Assembly: GCA_961205875.1 (NCBI GenBank)
Contig: OY540821.1
Coordinates: 7,316,001 to 7,380,000, forward strand
From: Sialis fuliginosa
Taxonomy: Eukaryota > Arthropoda > Insecta > Megaloptera > Sialidae
Reading direction: 5' to 3'
DNA: 64,000 nucleotides
Under the pieces are notes generated by a model. The model saw nothing but the letters and a program-made list of their open reading frames with translations, was not told the origin of the DNA and did not search any database. Positions 12,597 through 24,741 of this stretch are shown one piece after another. Both the position numbers and the translations under genes were made by a program. Numbering within the stretch: the stretch's first letter is position 1; each line of letters opens with the position of its first letter.

Positions 12597-13505
12597 GGGA
12601 ACGTCCATAATACACGTAGCGCTTTTTTCTAGAATTTTTGGACCCTCTTCCCCCACGTAACTCCATGTAGGTAATAGCTTTTGGCGCCTCTCCCTTCTTA
12701 ATGTTACGTAACGCAGTACCATATACAGGATGGTCCGGTTTGGGATACAGATATTTTAAGAGCTGAATCCTTGACTCATTGTGGGTAAAAAATTCAACGG
12801 GAAGGTGGGGTCTATCTGAGCTACAGGTTGTTTAAAAACTTTCTTTAGAGTAGTACTTACAAACAAAGATTATCTCATAACTTCCAAAGTAATGTAACTA
12901 GAGCAACCACAATGAGTCAGTTTGATAGTCAGATTGATTAACTAACGTATTTTTCAGTATTAGCGTTATTACTAACCGTGTTTCCAGTTCAGAGTTATTA
13001 CTCATCAAATTCAAAAATTCAAGAACTGGTAACACGGCTAGTAATAACGCTAATACTGAAAAATACGTTAGTTAATTACATGAAACTGACTAATTGTGGT
13101 TGCTCTAGTTACGTTACTTTGGAAGTTATGAGATAATCTTTGTTTGTAAGTACTACTCTGAAGGAAGTTTTTAAACACCTGTAACTAAGAGGGTGTTGAA
13201 AATAGACCCCACCTTCCCGTACAATTTTTTACTCAGAATTATCCAAAGAATCAGCTCTTAAAATTACTATTATTCCAAACCGAACAATATTACAATAATA
13301 TATTTGTATGGAATAATATAATGCAGGTACATCAGCAATAAAAAAAACATTTATTTTAATTATTATTTCAGCAAGAGTAAATGAATTGTATGAAAATACG
13401 TTACGTAACATTTGAATATAACCCCCCTCTCTCATCAACCCATGTAGACAATAAAGTTGAACCTTCCCCCCCTCTAAAAAAGTTATGAAGTTTTTAGACG
13501 TTCCC
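12597..13505. mobile_element. Outer TIR element flanked by TTAA, carrying a nested insertion
   Basis: Begins gggaacgtcc and ends gacgttccc, flanked by TTAA on both sides (12593-12596, 13506-13509). Both subterminal regions have matching pyrimidine-rich and 'acgtaac' blocks. Most of its interior is the foldback at 12726-13292. The GGG...CCC orientation is opposite to canonical piggyBac ends, so the superfamily is left open. Confidence 0.6.
12726..13292. mobile_element. Foldback MITE, family C, nested in the outer element
   Basis: The left end (caggatggtccggtttggg) follows TA. The right end (ccaaaccgaacaatatta) is degenerate. Arms of about 270 bp are inverted copies, with paired 'gttatgagataatctttg' and 'agcgttattact' blocks. 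A well-preserved single arm of this family is at 50450-50729, ending accaccctg before TA. Confidence 0.8.
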
Positions 13506-14272
13506 TTAATAAGACATTTTTGATTTAAACATTTACTCCCATGATAATATTTCTTCTACTGATATATAAACCAATATTAACCACAAATATTTATAATTTG
13601 TGATATGATATACATAATAATTTAAATTGGCGAGTTAAACACGTATTATTTTATCTCACAATCAGTCCATAGTATATATTTTTTTATATTTTGAAAAGCA
13701 TATTTTTTTAACTGATATCTTAAAATAAGAAAAAAATAATGTTATGATAAAATCTGTCGCGAGCAATGTACAATAAGCATGCTTGGCCACAAAAGACCTA
13801 CATGCCCTAGTTTATGAGCCTCTACATACTAAATTAGTATATGTATCAATGTCGTATACGAATTAAAAAAAAATAATTGCAAAAGATTTTAATTTCAACG
13901 CAAACAATGGTGTAAATAGAATTTTTTTATGGGAGGCCATTTGGTGGGGAGGGGGGCATCGACATATAATAAACATCATTACATACATATTAAAACAATC
14001 GAACATTGCCCCCATCGCTAGTTACATTTATACCCTACAAAAAATAATTACCAAATACTTTTTTTCCGAACCAATTTCTACTTACAATAAAACATGTGTA
14101 GAAAAAAAACGTGCATGCATTTATCTCTTGATCTAGTTGATATAGGCATATAAAATATTTAGGGAATGTATGATTTTAATATGGGAACCTATATGTTTAT
14201 TTTAAATATGCAATATTCTATTGCATGATGTAATTAAAATTAACCTTGATAAGTAAAAAGTAAACAATTGAA

Positions 14273-14812
14273 TCGGTAAGAAGAATAGTACTTGTTCAAA
14301 ATTCTATTGGGATATTCAAGTTTTAAGTTACAAAAATTTGCAGGTTACATATTACTGACTCTGATAGCCAGCTTTACAGCTGTTTCCGTACAGTCCCCAT
14401 GGACCTGTTAATGCAGTTTATGTAAAAAAAATTAATAAAATCATTGGACAAGTAATATTTTTCTTCTCAACTTCGCACTTTATCTGAAAAGTCATTTTAA
14501 TTGAAAAAGAAGTACTATACAAACATAACAAGTTAAAGAATTTGAAAAAAAGAAGTGAGAGACTACTAGTATAGCAAGTGTAGTCAATTAGACCTAAGCT
14601 CATCCTAGCGGCTGAGTGGAAAAAGAGAACTATTGCTAAACAGGTACTGTTCTTCCACTCACTCAAATTTAAAACATGCTTGGAACCAATGAAAGAAGAG
14701 TGGTATAATATTGCTTTTACACTCAATATTTAGATCTAAAATCGAACCAATTTATGTAAAAAAACAAAAAAGACAGAATTTGGACTTGTACTGTTTTTCT
14801 TCTTACCGATTC
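14273..14812. mobile_element. Candidate TIR element (GAATCGGTAAGAAGAA ends)
   Basis: 'gaatcggtaagaagaa' plus 'agtacttgt' at the left is inverted at the right as 'acttgtactg' and 'ttcttcttaccgattc'. Just outside, 'ttaaccttgataagtaaaa' (left) and 'ttaaccttgataggtaaaa' (right) are near-identical direct repeats. An inner inverted pair lies at 14605-14660. The minus-strand open frame at 14418-14726 falls inside and is not credited. Confidence 0.5.
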
Positions 14813-15327
14813 AATTAAAATTAACAGACATTGAACTTCTATTAACCTTGATAGGTAAAAAAAAACAATTATAATAGCTTGTGTTTAGAATTATATACAT
14901 TCCCTGAAAGTTCTATTTACATATTTCAAATAGAATCACAGATAAATGACAGGGGCCATTCTACTTGTATAATCTACCAGAACAGTGGAGACTGGTGTAA
15001 AAAATGTGACTCTACAAAGCGGCCCATGACCCAAAATGATTATATTACTAAAACATAATAGTATGGAACTTAAAAAAATATAAAATATAGTTTTAAAACT
15101 TAAAGTTATATTAGTGCATTAAATATACATAAAAAGATTTTTTTTTGTCCGATGAAATTTTCATTTTAAATTGAAGGGAGGGGTTGGCAGACTCTTTAGA
15201 CTTAATTTGATGGCTCGTTTTTATAGGTATATGAGTTTGACACCACTGTAAAGTACTAAAATATATTTTCAAATAAATTCATTTACGACACCAACACTAT
15301 AAAAAAGTTGTTTAACTTGCATTAAAA

Positions 15328-18300
15328 TTAAACTTGACTAACTGTATTCCTTATCCAATCCGTATAGAACGAAACCTTTGTGAATACACCAGGATAATGC
15401 GGATTGGCGCACCCTACTCCCCAAGAAACAACTCCGATAAGGATGTTCCCGTAGGTTAAAGGACCACCTGAATCTCCTTGGCATGCATCACGTACGGGAG
15501 AATACGCACTTCCGCTTAACCCTAAGGTACAGATCTGATTGTTGTAAATAGGTTTGTTGTAGAGCTTGCTGCATTCTTGACGGCTGATTATGGCTAGGTT
15601 GGTCTTCTGGAGTACGTCAGGAATTGCTCCGTTTTGCTGAAATAAAAAAAATATCAAATTAGTTAAGATGGTGGTTGGTTTAATTGGCTACCAATCGATC
15701 TCAAATCAATACAAGATGTTCACAAGTTTAGTGAGGTTCCATGGAATTTTTTTTTCAAAATTTTTCACTCACATAAATATCAAAAAGTAAGGTCTATAGC
15801 CCCATAGTCCTGTAAAAAATTCAAGTTTCTAAATAAATGCAAGTGTATTTTGATACTGACTCAATGGGAGCATTCACGTCTGACCAATAAACGGAACAAC
15901 AAGCTTTGATTGGTTGATTCATGGAATTTCTGGTGGAATGTACCAGAAATTAAAAGAATGACATTTTTTAAGCGTGTAAGGAAGTGAGAAAGAAGTAACT
16001 AGAAAGAGATAGAAACTAGTGTCCAGGCTAACCAAAGAACTTTATGTTCACTTCATGTTGAGCGTTTCTGCCAGAACACTATTTTCTATCTCTTTCTGGT
16101 TACTTCTTTCTCACTTCCTTACACGCTTAAAAAATTACATTCTTCAAATTTCTGGTGGAATGTACCAAAAATTAAAAGAATGGCCTTTTTTTAAGCGTGT
16201 AAGGAAGTGAGAAAGAAGTTACTAGAAAGAGATAGAAACTAGTGACCAGGCTAACCAAAGAACTGTTATGTTCACTTCATGTTGAGCGTTTCTGCTAGAA
16301 CACTAGTTTCTATCTCTTTCTGGTTACTTCTTTCTTTCTCAATTCCTTACACGCTTAAAAAATGACATTCTTTAAATTTCTGGTACATTCCTCCAGAAAT
16401 TCCATGAATCAACCAATCAAAGCTCGTTGTTCACTGACCATTGACTGATTAACAAAACCTATAGGGTTACTTAGAATATTAAAATTTGGCAAACAGGAAG
16501 GTCTCATAACACAAGTAAAGGAATAAATCCGAAAATCATTAATTTCTAATTCTATGTGGAATTATTACGTATAATAAACATAATTTTACCGTTTATTTCA
16601 ACGTCTACATAAAGACGCCTACAAAAAAAGATGCCTTGGGAATCGGGTCCATTGTCGACGTAACGATAACTACTGTCAATAATTAAGTTTTATATAACGG
16701 TACGGAACACGCAGGGCGCAAGTTCTACTCGCCCTTGTCCGTCTTTTATATCTATAATATTTTTGATCTCTCAATCAATATATTAAGAGGTTACATACAT
16801 AGGTGATTTCTTCGGGCAATAAATTTTGACATTAGACAAAATCGAAATAAAAAAGTCAATAGCATTGTTGATAAAATTATTGTCAATAAATTGTGATGAA
16901 GCATATCAAATTAAACAATTGATAATAATGATGTCAAAAAATATGTACGTAGGTACATATTTATAGATTTATTAATTGTTTATCAAAAGCATACGCGTGT
17001 TTCTAAATAATTTTTTATAGGAAAAAATAATCAAATCTTGCTGCAAAATTAGCAGCTTGCAACATCTAAAACAATAGGTAAATTTCGCAAATTGTTTTTA
17101 TAAAGAAATATTGTAAAGTTTATTCATTGTTATGTTTCTGATTGTATTTTTGATAATTTCATTGAATTGTGTTCGAAAAAAAATACTGACACAATATTTC
17201 TTAATTCTTTTTGTTAGTAGGCGGAAAAAGCGGTAACAGTGAATGTATAATACAGTGGTACCAAAAACAAATTGGTTGAGTCTTTTTTATTGTTGAGTTT
17301 AAAAGGAAAAATTTGATTTTTTAAGTAATATTTGAGTTAGATATAATTGATTAAGTAGAAAATAAGTTCTTTGAATTACCGCCACCCTCACTTTAAAAAA
17401 ATATTTAAAAACGTAATTTGGAGCAAAATAAAATAATTTTAAATTTTGCAGTTATTCTGCGAGAACCATTCAAATTATATTAAATTAATAAAATAATTTT
17501 AAATTTTAATACAATTCGAACAATTGTATTTTTTATTTATATTTAGGGGGCATCCATTAATTAAGTAAGACTTTGGGGGTAGAGACGTAGAAACCTACGA
17601 ATCCTTACATAGTGAGAGAGAAGAGCAAAGCGTGTAATGTTTATTTTTCATTAATTTTGACTTACTGTCAATCGTCCCCATCCTGAAACTGTGACAGGAA
17701 GTCCAACTTGAGGTTCAAAGTCTGGTTCCGGTAGATTCACAGGCTGCGTGTATGTATTGAATTGAAAATCGGGATAGACCTAGAAGAAATAATAAGTACT
17801 ATATAATGTACGTATATCTGGAAAAAAATCAAAAGTGGCTAATTTTGGTACAGAAGGCTCATATATATAGTTTAGTAGGCTTTTCTTATTGTTAGTTTTA
17901 TCTCGTTTATAAGACCGACTTTTATTTTGAACAGACGAGACTGCGTGAAACTTTAACGAGACAAATATTTCAACAACGGATTATTAATTTTAATATTATG
18001 TTACAAATTAGAAATAGAAAAAATGAGTTTCGCCGTGATACCACTAGACAACAAAGGGTTAAGAATATGTTACTGATTTTTTAGTATGTACCAAAAAAAA
18101 ATAAAAATTACCATGTTCGATATTATTTTTTTACAGTAACTTATTTAAATAAATACTTACCTCCAAAATTGCAATATCATCTGAAAATGGTCGGTTGTAC
18201 CTTACGGGGTGTTTAGTTGCTTTCTTTACTATATGGACTTTTCCGGAGTATTTATATGTTGTTCCGGAAAGAACTTTCAATGAATTTTGCGCAACTCTGC

Positions 18301-21300
18301 AAAATAATTTTAAAAAATTGGTCAATATTTAAAATATACTTTATCAAGGTGCATGAGGTTAAACAAAATGTGGAAAAAAATCGTAAATCAAAACTAAAAA
18401 ATAATTTTTATGTTGAAACTATGCGTTTGAATATTAAGTTAACAAAAAATGCTCGCTTTATAATCCTATAAGTCTGTGGGAAATTTATTTATTTGTAAAC
18501 TTTTAAAATCATTGTAGAAATTTCAATCTTTAAAATCCATTTTTTGATCATTTTTAACCGAAATTGCATAACTGAAAAAAAATTGTCGTTTTTTGTCTAG
18601 GAATATTTTCAAACTTTCATTTTTATGTATCCGTCAATTATTTATAAATAAAACTACGTTACTCTTGTAAATCTATATAAAACACTTACCCTTCTAAGCA
18701 ATGTGCCGCTGTTAATATATGTCTTCTAGTAATGATGGCACCTCCACAATAAGGAATATTCTTTGTACTGATTGAAACCTACCAAAAACATGGTACATAC
18801 AATACATTTTTGCATTTTACAAAAAAAAACATTATGAAATATTTATTATTAATAATAAAACCGCTGAATCAATCTTGGTGAAATTTGTCAAGGATATAGC
18901 CTACCAGTGGCGTAGATAGCTTTTTGCGATGGGGGGGGGGGGGGGGGGGGGTATGACTTAGTATTTAATCTCATATTTTTTGGTTCAGGGACCCTCAATA
19001 CGTGTAATTCCGTTAAAATCTCGAGTTCGATTTTTTTCATGATTACTATACTTTATTATACAGTACATTTCATGTATGTATAATAAAAAATATAAAAAAA
19101 CGTTTAAAAAAAATAATTTGCCTTTTTAAAAAAGACTAAAAAGCTGAAAATAAAATCCTATTAGACTCTTTTCGTACTAACTATTGCATTTTAAAAAAAG
19201 TTGATTTTTTTCATACTAGAAGAGTTTAAAAAAATGTATATGAGTTGATTATTATAAATTCTTTTGATCAACTTATAATTTTCGTAGACTCATGGGGGGG
19301 GGATTGATCCCCTTGACCCCCCTCCCTATCTACGCCACTGTAGCCTACATCCTGAGGAAGAACATAGGTTACTTTTTATCCCAAAAAATTGATTAGATAA
19401 AAATATATATAAATTCCACGTGGTCGAAGTTGTATAGTGGCTAGATCCCTATAATAATTTAGTAATAGTGGTTAAATTCCTTTAATTATTTTATTATTTA
19501 CTTATTCATTATTCAACCAATATAGTGAAAACAATTATAAAAATTGTATGATTTAAATATATATTTTTTTTTATTAAAATGTTTGTCCCTAAATCTGATG
19601 GTTCTTTTAGACAGCCATAGTATATTTAGATATCTTTGTTTTTGATTTAAATTGTTTTAAATACTTATTGTTTAAATGTCTATATAAATCAATAATTTTA
19701 TATTTTTCAAACATTGGCATTTCAAAAATAACTTTATAATGCATGCAATATTAACAATATTACAATGTTTTCTAAACAAAAATTTAGAAATAAGTGTATT
19801 TATAAGTTATTTCGAAATATTTCTATTATGTAAAAACAAGTCTAATTTTTCAATAAATATTAAAAAATAATTAAACTTTCACAATATTCAAATATTATAA
19901 ATAGTTATGATGTAATTGCTTACGTTCATGCATTTTAATATTCTATAAACCTTAGATTAGAGAGATTTATGTGTAATAACAATACCTATGTTACATATCT
20001 TAACAAAAATTCATAGCACCATTTTTCCCCAAATATCATTTTAACAGATTTTTAATTCTTATAAAATAAGGATCTGTCTTTTAACTACGTTCGCAAATGG
20101 GGGAGGGGGGGGGTAGTGTTTAGCGTGTCAACGTGTCATGGGGGAGAGAGAAGGGTCAAATAGTATGTGACACCCCATTACATTTTACTTAGTTTTTGTT
20201 TTCTTAAATCACCAACTAAATTTATATTTATATTTTTATTATCGATAGGAATGGTATTATAGAGTGTTCCTTAAGTACCTAGTACTACCTAGCCATACTC
20301 AAGGAGCTGATTCTTTGGTTTATTTAAAGAAAAAAAAGTTCATGTACACATGTGTCTGAACATTTTTTGTGAAGGAACTGCAGTCCAGTTTTATACATGT
20401 ATTTCATATATAAAGCTTTCAAAGTGTGACATATTTTCGTTACATTCGTGTTTCCGAGCTTATTTTCTAATATTACCAGGGAAAAAGTAGTTCTACTTCA
20501 AAAAAAAAAAGAAAAAAAGAAATTGATCAGAAAAAAAGTCAAAACCGGAAAATCTAAATTTTTTTACAAAATGTCTTATTTATGTGAGGCCCTCGGAAAA
20601 TTTTAGGTCGTCAATGCGGCCCACGGTGCAGTATAAATGATGAGTAAGTGAAGACAAACAATATATTTTATAATAATCATATCTGATTTGTTTCTTGTGT
20701 TATAATATTCATAAATAATTATTTTTAATATTATAATATTTGATAACAATGTAAATGTAACCACTGGTATACTGTAGTAATAATCTTCTTTCAATTTTGT
20801 ACAAGGTCATTATGATATTATTATCAATAATACAATAAATAGTTTCAAAGAGGCATAAAATAAGAAATTATTAAATTAAAATTGTACGCTACTTACAACA
20901 AATTATGCTTGTAAATAATATTTTGATTGAAAGCCAAATTCAAGGTTTGTTTTATCGTTTTTAGTTATAATCGATTATTATAATAATTAACATATTTTAT
21001 GTAAAATCAGATGTTATTTATAGAAATCTAATATATTTTATAAATCAGGACAATATATACATTTTTTTAAATATTTTTTTTTTTAATACGGATTAAAAGA
21101 AAATAATGTTTAATTTTACATAGTATGGTTTTTCAATTTATTCGATTATAATAGAGATTGGAAAAACAGTTGTTATTTTCAATTAAATAATTACTAGTTG
21201 AATTTTTTTTCTGAAAATAGTTTTTTTACGATTTGATAATAATTGGTGCAAACGAAGCAGTAAAAAGTGTCGCAAATAGTATAAAAATAGTTGGAAAGGT

Positions 21301-24273
21301 AGTTGCAAATAGTTGATTTCAAATCGTGTTCAATCAAACCAGTTTTCTGAAAACGGTGGAGATATGTAATAAAAATTACAATAAATGCGTTTTTACGCAA
21401 TAGTTGAAAAACTATTTTTCCAATCTCTAGTTATGAACCACTAGTTATATTTAATAGTTCATTTATTAAAACATAGATGGCCCCGAAAAAAATTTTTAGG
21501 TCTGAAGTAATTAATAAATCACATCTGGGATAGATCTGCATTTTGAAACAAAAAAAATATTTTTCACTGGTTTTTGATCTGTCGAGACCTGCAAAGATCT
21601 ATAATGACCTACCAAGATCTACAACTTACTTGTAGATCGTGATAGAGATTCTAACGTTGAAAATTCATGATTTTTCAACGTTGCAACGGTCTTCAGAGAT
21701 CTTTGTAGATCGTTGTAGATCTTTGCAGGTCTCCACAGATCAAAAACCAGTAAACAACAAAATGCAGATCTATCAAGATCTGATTTGATCACTTTAGATC
21801 AATTTTTTTCCTGGGGGCTCCAATTATACTGTATACATTTTTGTTGGATGTTGCTGATGAGCCGATTATCGCTGGATAATAACAGGGTAGCCATATTAAC
21901 AGAATTGGGGTATTCGGTTGAATATATTGATTATTATTAATTTAAAGATTAATATCAAATAGTAAAATTTTATTAATTATTGATAATCTTTTAAAACCAA
22001 TATTTTAAGCAAAACTCTCGACGATATATAAAAAAATGTCTCGACCATGGAATACTGTGCTTCAAAGGTACAATTTAATTATTTATTATTTATTTCTATA
22101 ACATTTTAGTATAAATACTTTTCAATAGCATTAAAAATATATTTCAAGAGTTCTTCTTACAAAAAAACCCTTTTGTAAGTGGATATTTTAGTGTACAGCT
22201 TTACTAGCTTCTGCAGCTCTAAAATTGAAATCTGCAGTTCTAAAAATTATTTTGTACAGTGTTTAAGGATGAATGTAGAAAGAGAAGAAAAAAAACTTGT
22301 ACATTCTTTAGGATCAACGTGGAGATGTTACCCTAACCTTTGAGTATTTTTTTCCCAACAAATAATTTTTTGCTTTGCACTGATAAAAACGTTGACTTGT
22401 ACCAAGAAATCCTTGTTTTATGTATAACGAAAACAATGTTTTCTTAATATAAGAAATATACCCTTAATCCATCTTTATTATTAACCCATTACTTCCCAGT
22501 GTCCTATTTATAGGATATCACATTTTCAATTTTTTTCTTTTGACACAATAACATTGTTAATTTGATTTACATTACTAATATGTTTTTTAACTCTCCCTAC
22601 TAATAAAAATAATCCCATAAATTTCATGGACAGCTCTAGAGTTCATTCGATGACAAATTACAATCCTTTTAGAGTAATCGTGTTTTATGCCAGCTAGCCA
22701 ACTTTTAAGTAAAAATTTTTTCACTTACAATTAGTAGAGTGTTTTTAAATTGACGAAACTATATACATATATATAATATTACTTATGAGAGTGTAAATAA
22801 AGCAAAATAATATCAATACATTTCAAAAATAAATCCAGATACAGACTGTCGTCGTTAAAATGTGCTATTCTATAAATATGACACTGGAAACTCATGGCAA
22901 TAATCTAGTACTGTGATTATTATTTTATCTTGTATTGAATTTATCTTTTTGGTCATATTTTCAACCGAAAAATTCGAAGAAATAAAAAGTCGGGAAGTAA
23001 TGGGTTAATGAACGAAACTATAATACAATTATACTGTTTTCGTTAGCCGGGAAAATTTTTTTAATCTGAAGTGATCAAATCTGATCTGGGATAGATTTGC
23101 ATTTTGAGATAAAATCACATTTTTTTACTGGTTTTTGATCTGTGAAGACCTGCAAATATCTCTAAAGATTGTTGTAAATCGTGATAAAGATTCAAAATCT
23201 TCAGAGATTTTTGTAGATCTTTGCAGATCTCCACAGATTAAAAACCAGTGAACAAATCTTATCTCAAAATGCAGATCAAAATTTTTTCCTAGATATACAG
23301 AATGAATATAGGGGTTCAATTTCGAAAAATCCTTTTTTTCAGATCATAATCACGTCAAGACGCTTCGATTGGCACCCCAACGAAGTCAATAGTATTTTTT
23401 ATTTACGAGATTTCTTGAACGTAAAAAAGACACACACACACACAGACATCTTTTTGAAAATAGTGTAAATATACTATAGTGACCTTAAAACACAATTATG
23501 TTGAAATTTTTGATTTTGATTTGCGGACCGATTACAATAACTTCCAGTTGGGAAGTTAATAACACTTTAAAATACATCAAAAAATCCAATAACCAAATAA
23601 ATGATAAAAAAGATAAAAAAAAACAAGGATTTTCTTGGCCCAAATAAATTTTTTACCTATGTGGCTAGGGTGACCAGATTTTAGTTTTGGTAAACCCTGA
23701 GATGTAAATGGAGATCCCTTTTTATTGTATTTTATCTATTTTTTTTATTTTATTCTTTTTATTTTTTTTTTCATAAAATTTGTTACCATAATCTGCACTG
23801 TTATGTCCCCTGCTCTATTTTTAACGACCTTTTTTTTTTTTTAGTCATTTTTTGCAAATTTTTCTATGACTATAAAAATAATAAAACCCATTAAATTTTT
23901 TGACGAGTATATTAATGAAGGGAAAGGGGGCAAATATAAAATTTTTATTTTTAATGTACAATTTTACGTACCTGTTATATCTTCTATTTCGTCATTTTTT
24001 GTCAAAACCAGAGACCTGGTCACCCTATATGTGGCTCATATTGTAAAGTACTAAAATTTCCTTAAAAAACAGCCCCTATTCTGATCTACAAAACTTACAG
24101 TCCGTAAAAACCTTTAAAAAAATACTCACTTGCCAAGGAATTTCTCCTTCAGGGACGACCGAACCTCCTACAATCCGGTTCCCCACTTCCATACTCCTTC
24201 TGTACATATCTCCGCATTCTGCGGCGAAAAACAGAACGAAAAATACGTTAAGTAGTAAAAGAGTACGATCCAT
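15328..24273 (-). CDS. Trypsin-like secreted serine protease, five exons
   Basis: Exons, 5' to 3' on the minus strand: 24273-24130, 18778-18690, 18296-18161, 17779-17666, 15636-15328. All junctions are GT/AG with matching phases, giving 263 residues. Family S1 endopeptidase, cleaving after basic residues. Residues 1-20 form a hydrophobic signal peptide. R33 followed by IVGG (34-37) is the zymogen cleavage site. The catalytic triad is H74 (TAAHC), D118 (DIAIL) and S217 (GDSGGP). D211, six residues before the serine, is the trypsin S1-pocket aspartate, and SWGVG follows. Cysteine pairs 42-58, 168-182 and 191-220 (chymotrypsin numbering) are present. There is no CLIP or other extra domain, so a digestive or haemolymph trypsin is likely, but the exact role is unknown. 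The start is the first in-frame ATG before the signal peptide. Intron 1 is 5.35 kb and, like intron 4, is filled with MITEs. Exon phases and completeness indicate a functional gene. Confidence 0.93.
15855..16450. mobile_element. Compound double-foldback element in protease intron 4
   Basis: Outer arms carry 'gattggttgattcatgg' (left) and its inverse near 16400 (right). Inside, a unit of about 290 bp that is itself palindromic ('gtgtaaggaagtgagaaaga' inverted as 'tctttctcacttccttac') occurs twice in tandem. Single-arm relatives lie at 43780-43895 and 50040-50205. The plus-strand open frame at 16019-16210 is part of the repeat. Confidence 0.8.
18905..19340. mobile_element. hAT-like MITE in protease intron 1
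   Basis: 436 bp with termini cagtggcgtagatag and ctatctacgccactg and an exact 8-bp target duplication, tagcctac. It contains a G run of about 20 bases near its left end. It belongs to the same subfamily as 53272-53544. Confidence 0.92.
19341..21151. other. Intronic DNA without recognised features
   Basis: Part of protease intron 1. It is AT-rich, with G-rich patches near 20098-20150 and a hAT-like terminal remnant around 20585-20640 ('atgcggcccacggtgcagt'). No exon of another gene is apparent. Confidence 0.4.
21152..21429. mobile_element. MITE with TAGAGATTGGAAAAA termini
   Basis: 278 bp with inverted ends tagagattggaaaaacagtt and ttttccaatctcta. It lies in protease intron 1. No exact target duplication was found. 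The open frame at 21194-21400 lies inside it and is not a gene. Confidence 0.65.
21477..21821. mobile_element. GATCT-rich foldback element, copy 1
   Basis: Approximate ends ggccccgaaaaaaatttt and ttttttcctgggggctc. Long inverted arms share 'ctggtttttgatctg' (left) and 'cagatcaaaaaccag' (right). GATCT/AGATC occurs many times at short intervals in both arms. It lies in protease intron 1. A second copy is at 23046-23295. Confidence 0.75.
21843..21915. repeat. LINE 3'-end fragment
   Basis: 'gttgctgatgagccgattat' followed by 'cagggtagcca' matches the LINE 3' region at 39132-39178 ('gttgctgatgggccaatcat' ... 'agggtggcca'). Confidence 0.45.
23046..23295. mobile_element. GATCT-rich foldback element, copy 2
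   Basis: A shorter relative of 21477-21821 with the same 'ctggtttttgatctg' and inverted 'cagattaaaaaccag' blocks, central 'gtagatctttgcagatct', and outer ends near 'ccgggaaaatttt' and 'aaaattttttcct'. Located in protease intron 1. Confidence 0.7.
23666..24027. mobile_element. hAT-like element with TAGGGTGACC termini, copy 1
   Basis: 362 bp between tagggtgaccagatttt and ggtcaccccta-type ends (right end ctggtcaccccta with one C fewer). It is flanked by the exact 8-bp duplication tatgtggc. Interior blocks such as 'ccataatctgcactgttat' occur inverted in the copy at 30575-30856. It lies 102 bp from protease exon 1. Confidence 0.85.
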
Positions 24274-24344
24274 TTCAGACTGCGGACTATTCTGAAGCTT
24301 CGCTTGCAACTAAACCGATAACATGTTCCAAAAAATATATGAAA

Positions 24345-24381
24345 CAATGAAGCGCAATTACTTGCCACGAAATTATTTATA
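24345..24381 (-). promoter_or_regulatory. Core promoter of the serine protease
   Basis: On the minus strand a TATAAATAA box starts at 24381. A TCATTG initiator-like motif lies at 24350-24345, its A about 33 bases from the box, which is normal arthropod spacing. This predicts a 5' UTR of about 75 bases before the ATG at 24273. A four-codon upstream ORF (24324-24310) would lie in that UTR. Confidence 0.5.
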
Positions 24382-24420
24382 AAAAATATAATTAACAAAT
24401 TATATGCGCTTGGGATTATG

Positions 24421-24729
24421 TCCAATGTACGTTAGTGAAAAAGGACGGTGATAGGTTATTAGTTTTAGCATACAGGGACGGACTAGATAAATTTTACAGG
24501 GTGCAGAATTAAAATTGATACAAGTAAATAACTAAAAAAACAAGACTGTATATGGAAAATTTTTTTAACAAATATTGTTTGGTTTTAAAGAGAAAATAGG
24601 ATGGGGTTATTTTTATTCAATATACGTTGGTGAAAATGGACGGTGATAGGTTATTAGTTTTAGCATACAGGGACGGACTAGATACATCTCACAGGGTGCA
24701 GAATTTAAATTGATACAAGTAAATAACTA
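24421..24729. repeat. Direct duplication just upstream of the protease promoter
   Basis: Two copies of about 114 bp (24421-24534 and 24616-24729, spacing 195). They share 'ggacggtgataggttattag', 'agcatacagggacggacta' and 'caagtaaataact'. The first copy starts about 40 bp upstream of the TATA box. Confidence 0.8.
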
Positions 24730-24741
24730 CTGTATACAGTA

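Noticed and set aside
14418-14726. 102-codon minus-strand frame
   Set aside because: Lies inside a TIR element, is hydrophobic and low-complexity, and has no splice or domain evidence.
15855-16450. Possible CRISPR-like or satellite array
   Set aside because: The repeats are inverted, of about 290 bp and only two units. This is a foldback transposon in an insect genome.
24168-24425. 85-codon minus-strand frame overlapping protease exon 1
   Set aside because: It is out of frame with the signal peptide and IVGG motif and lacks splice continuity.
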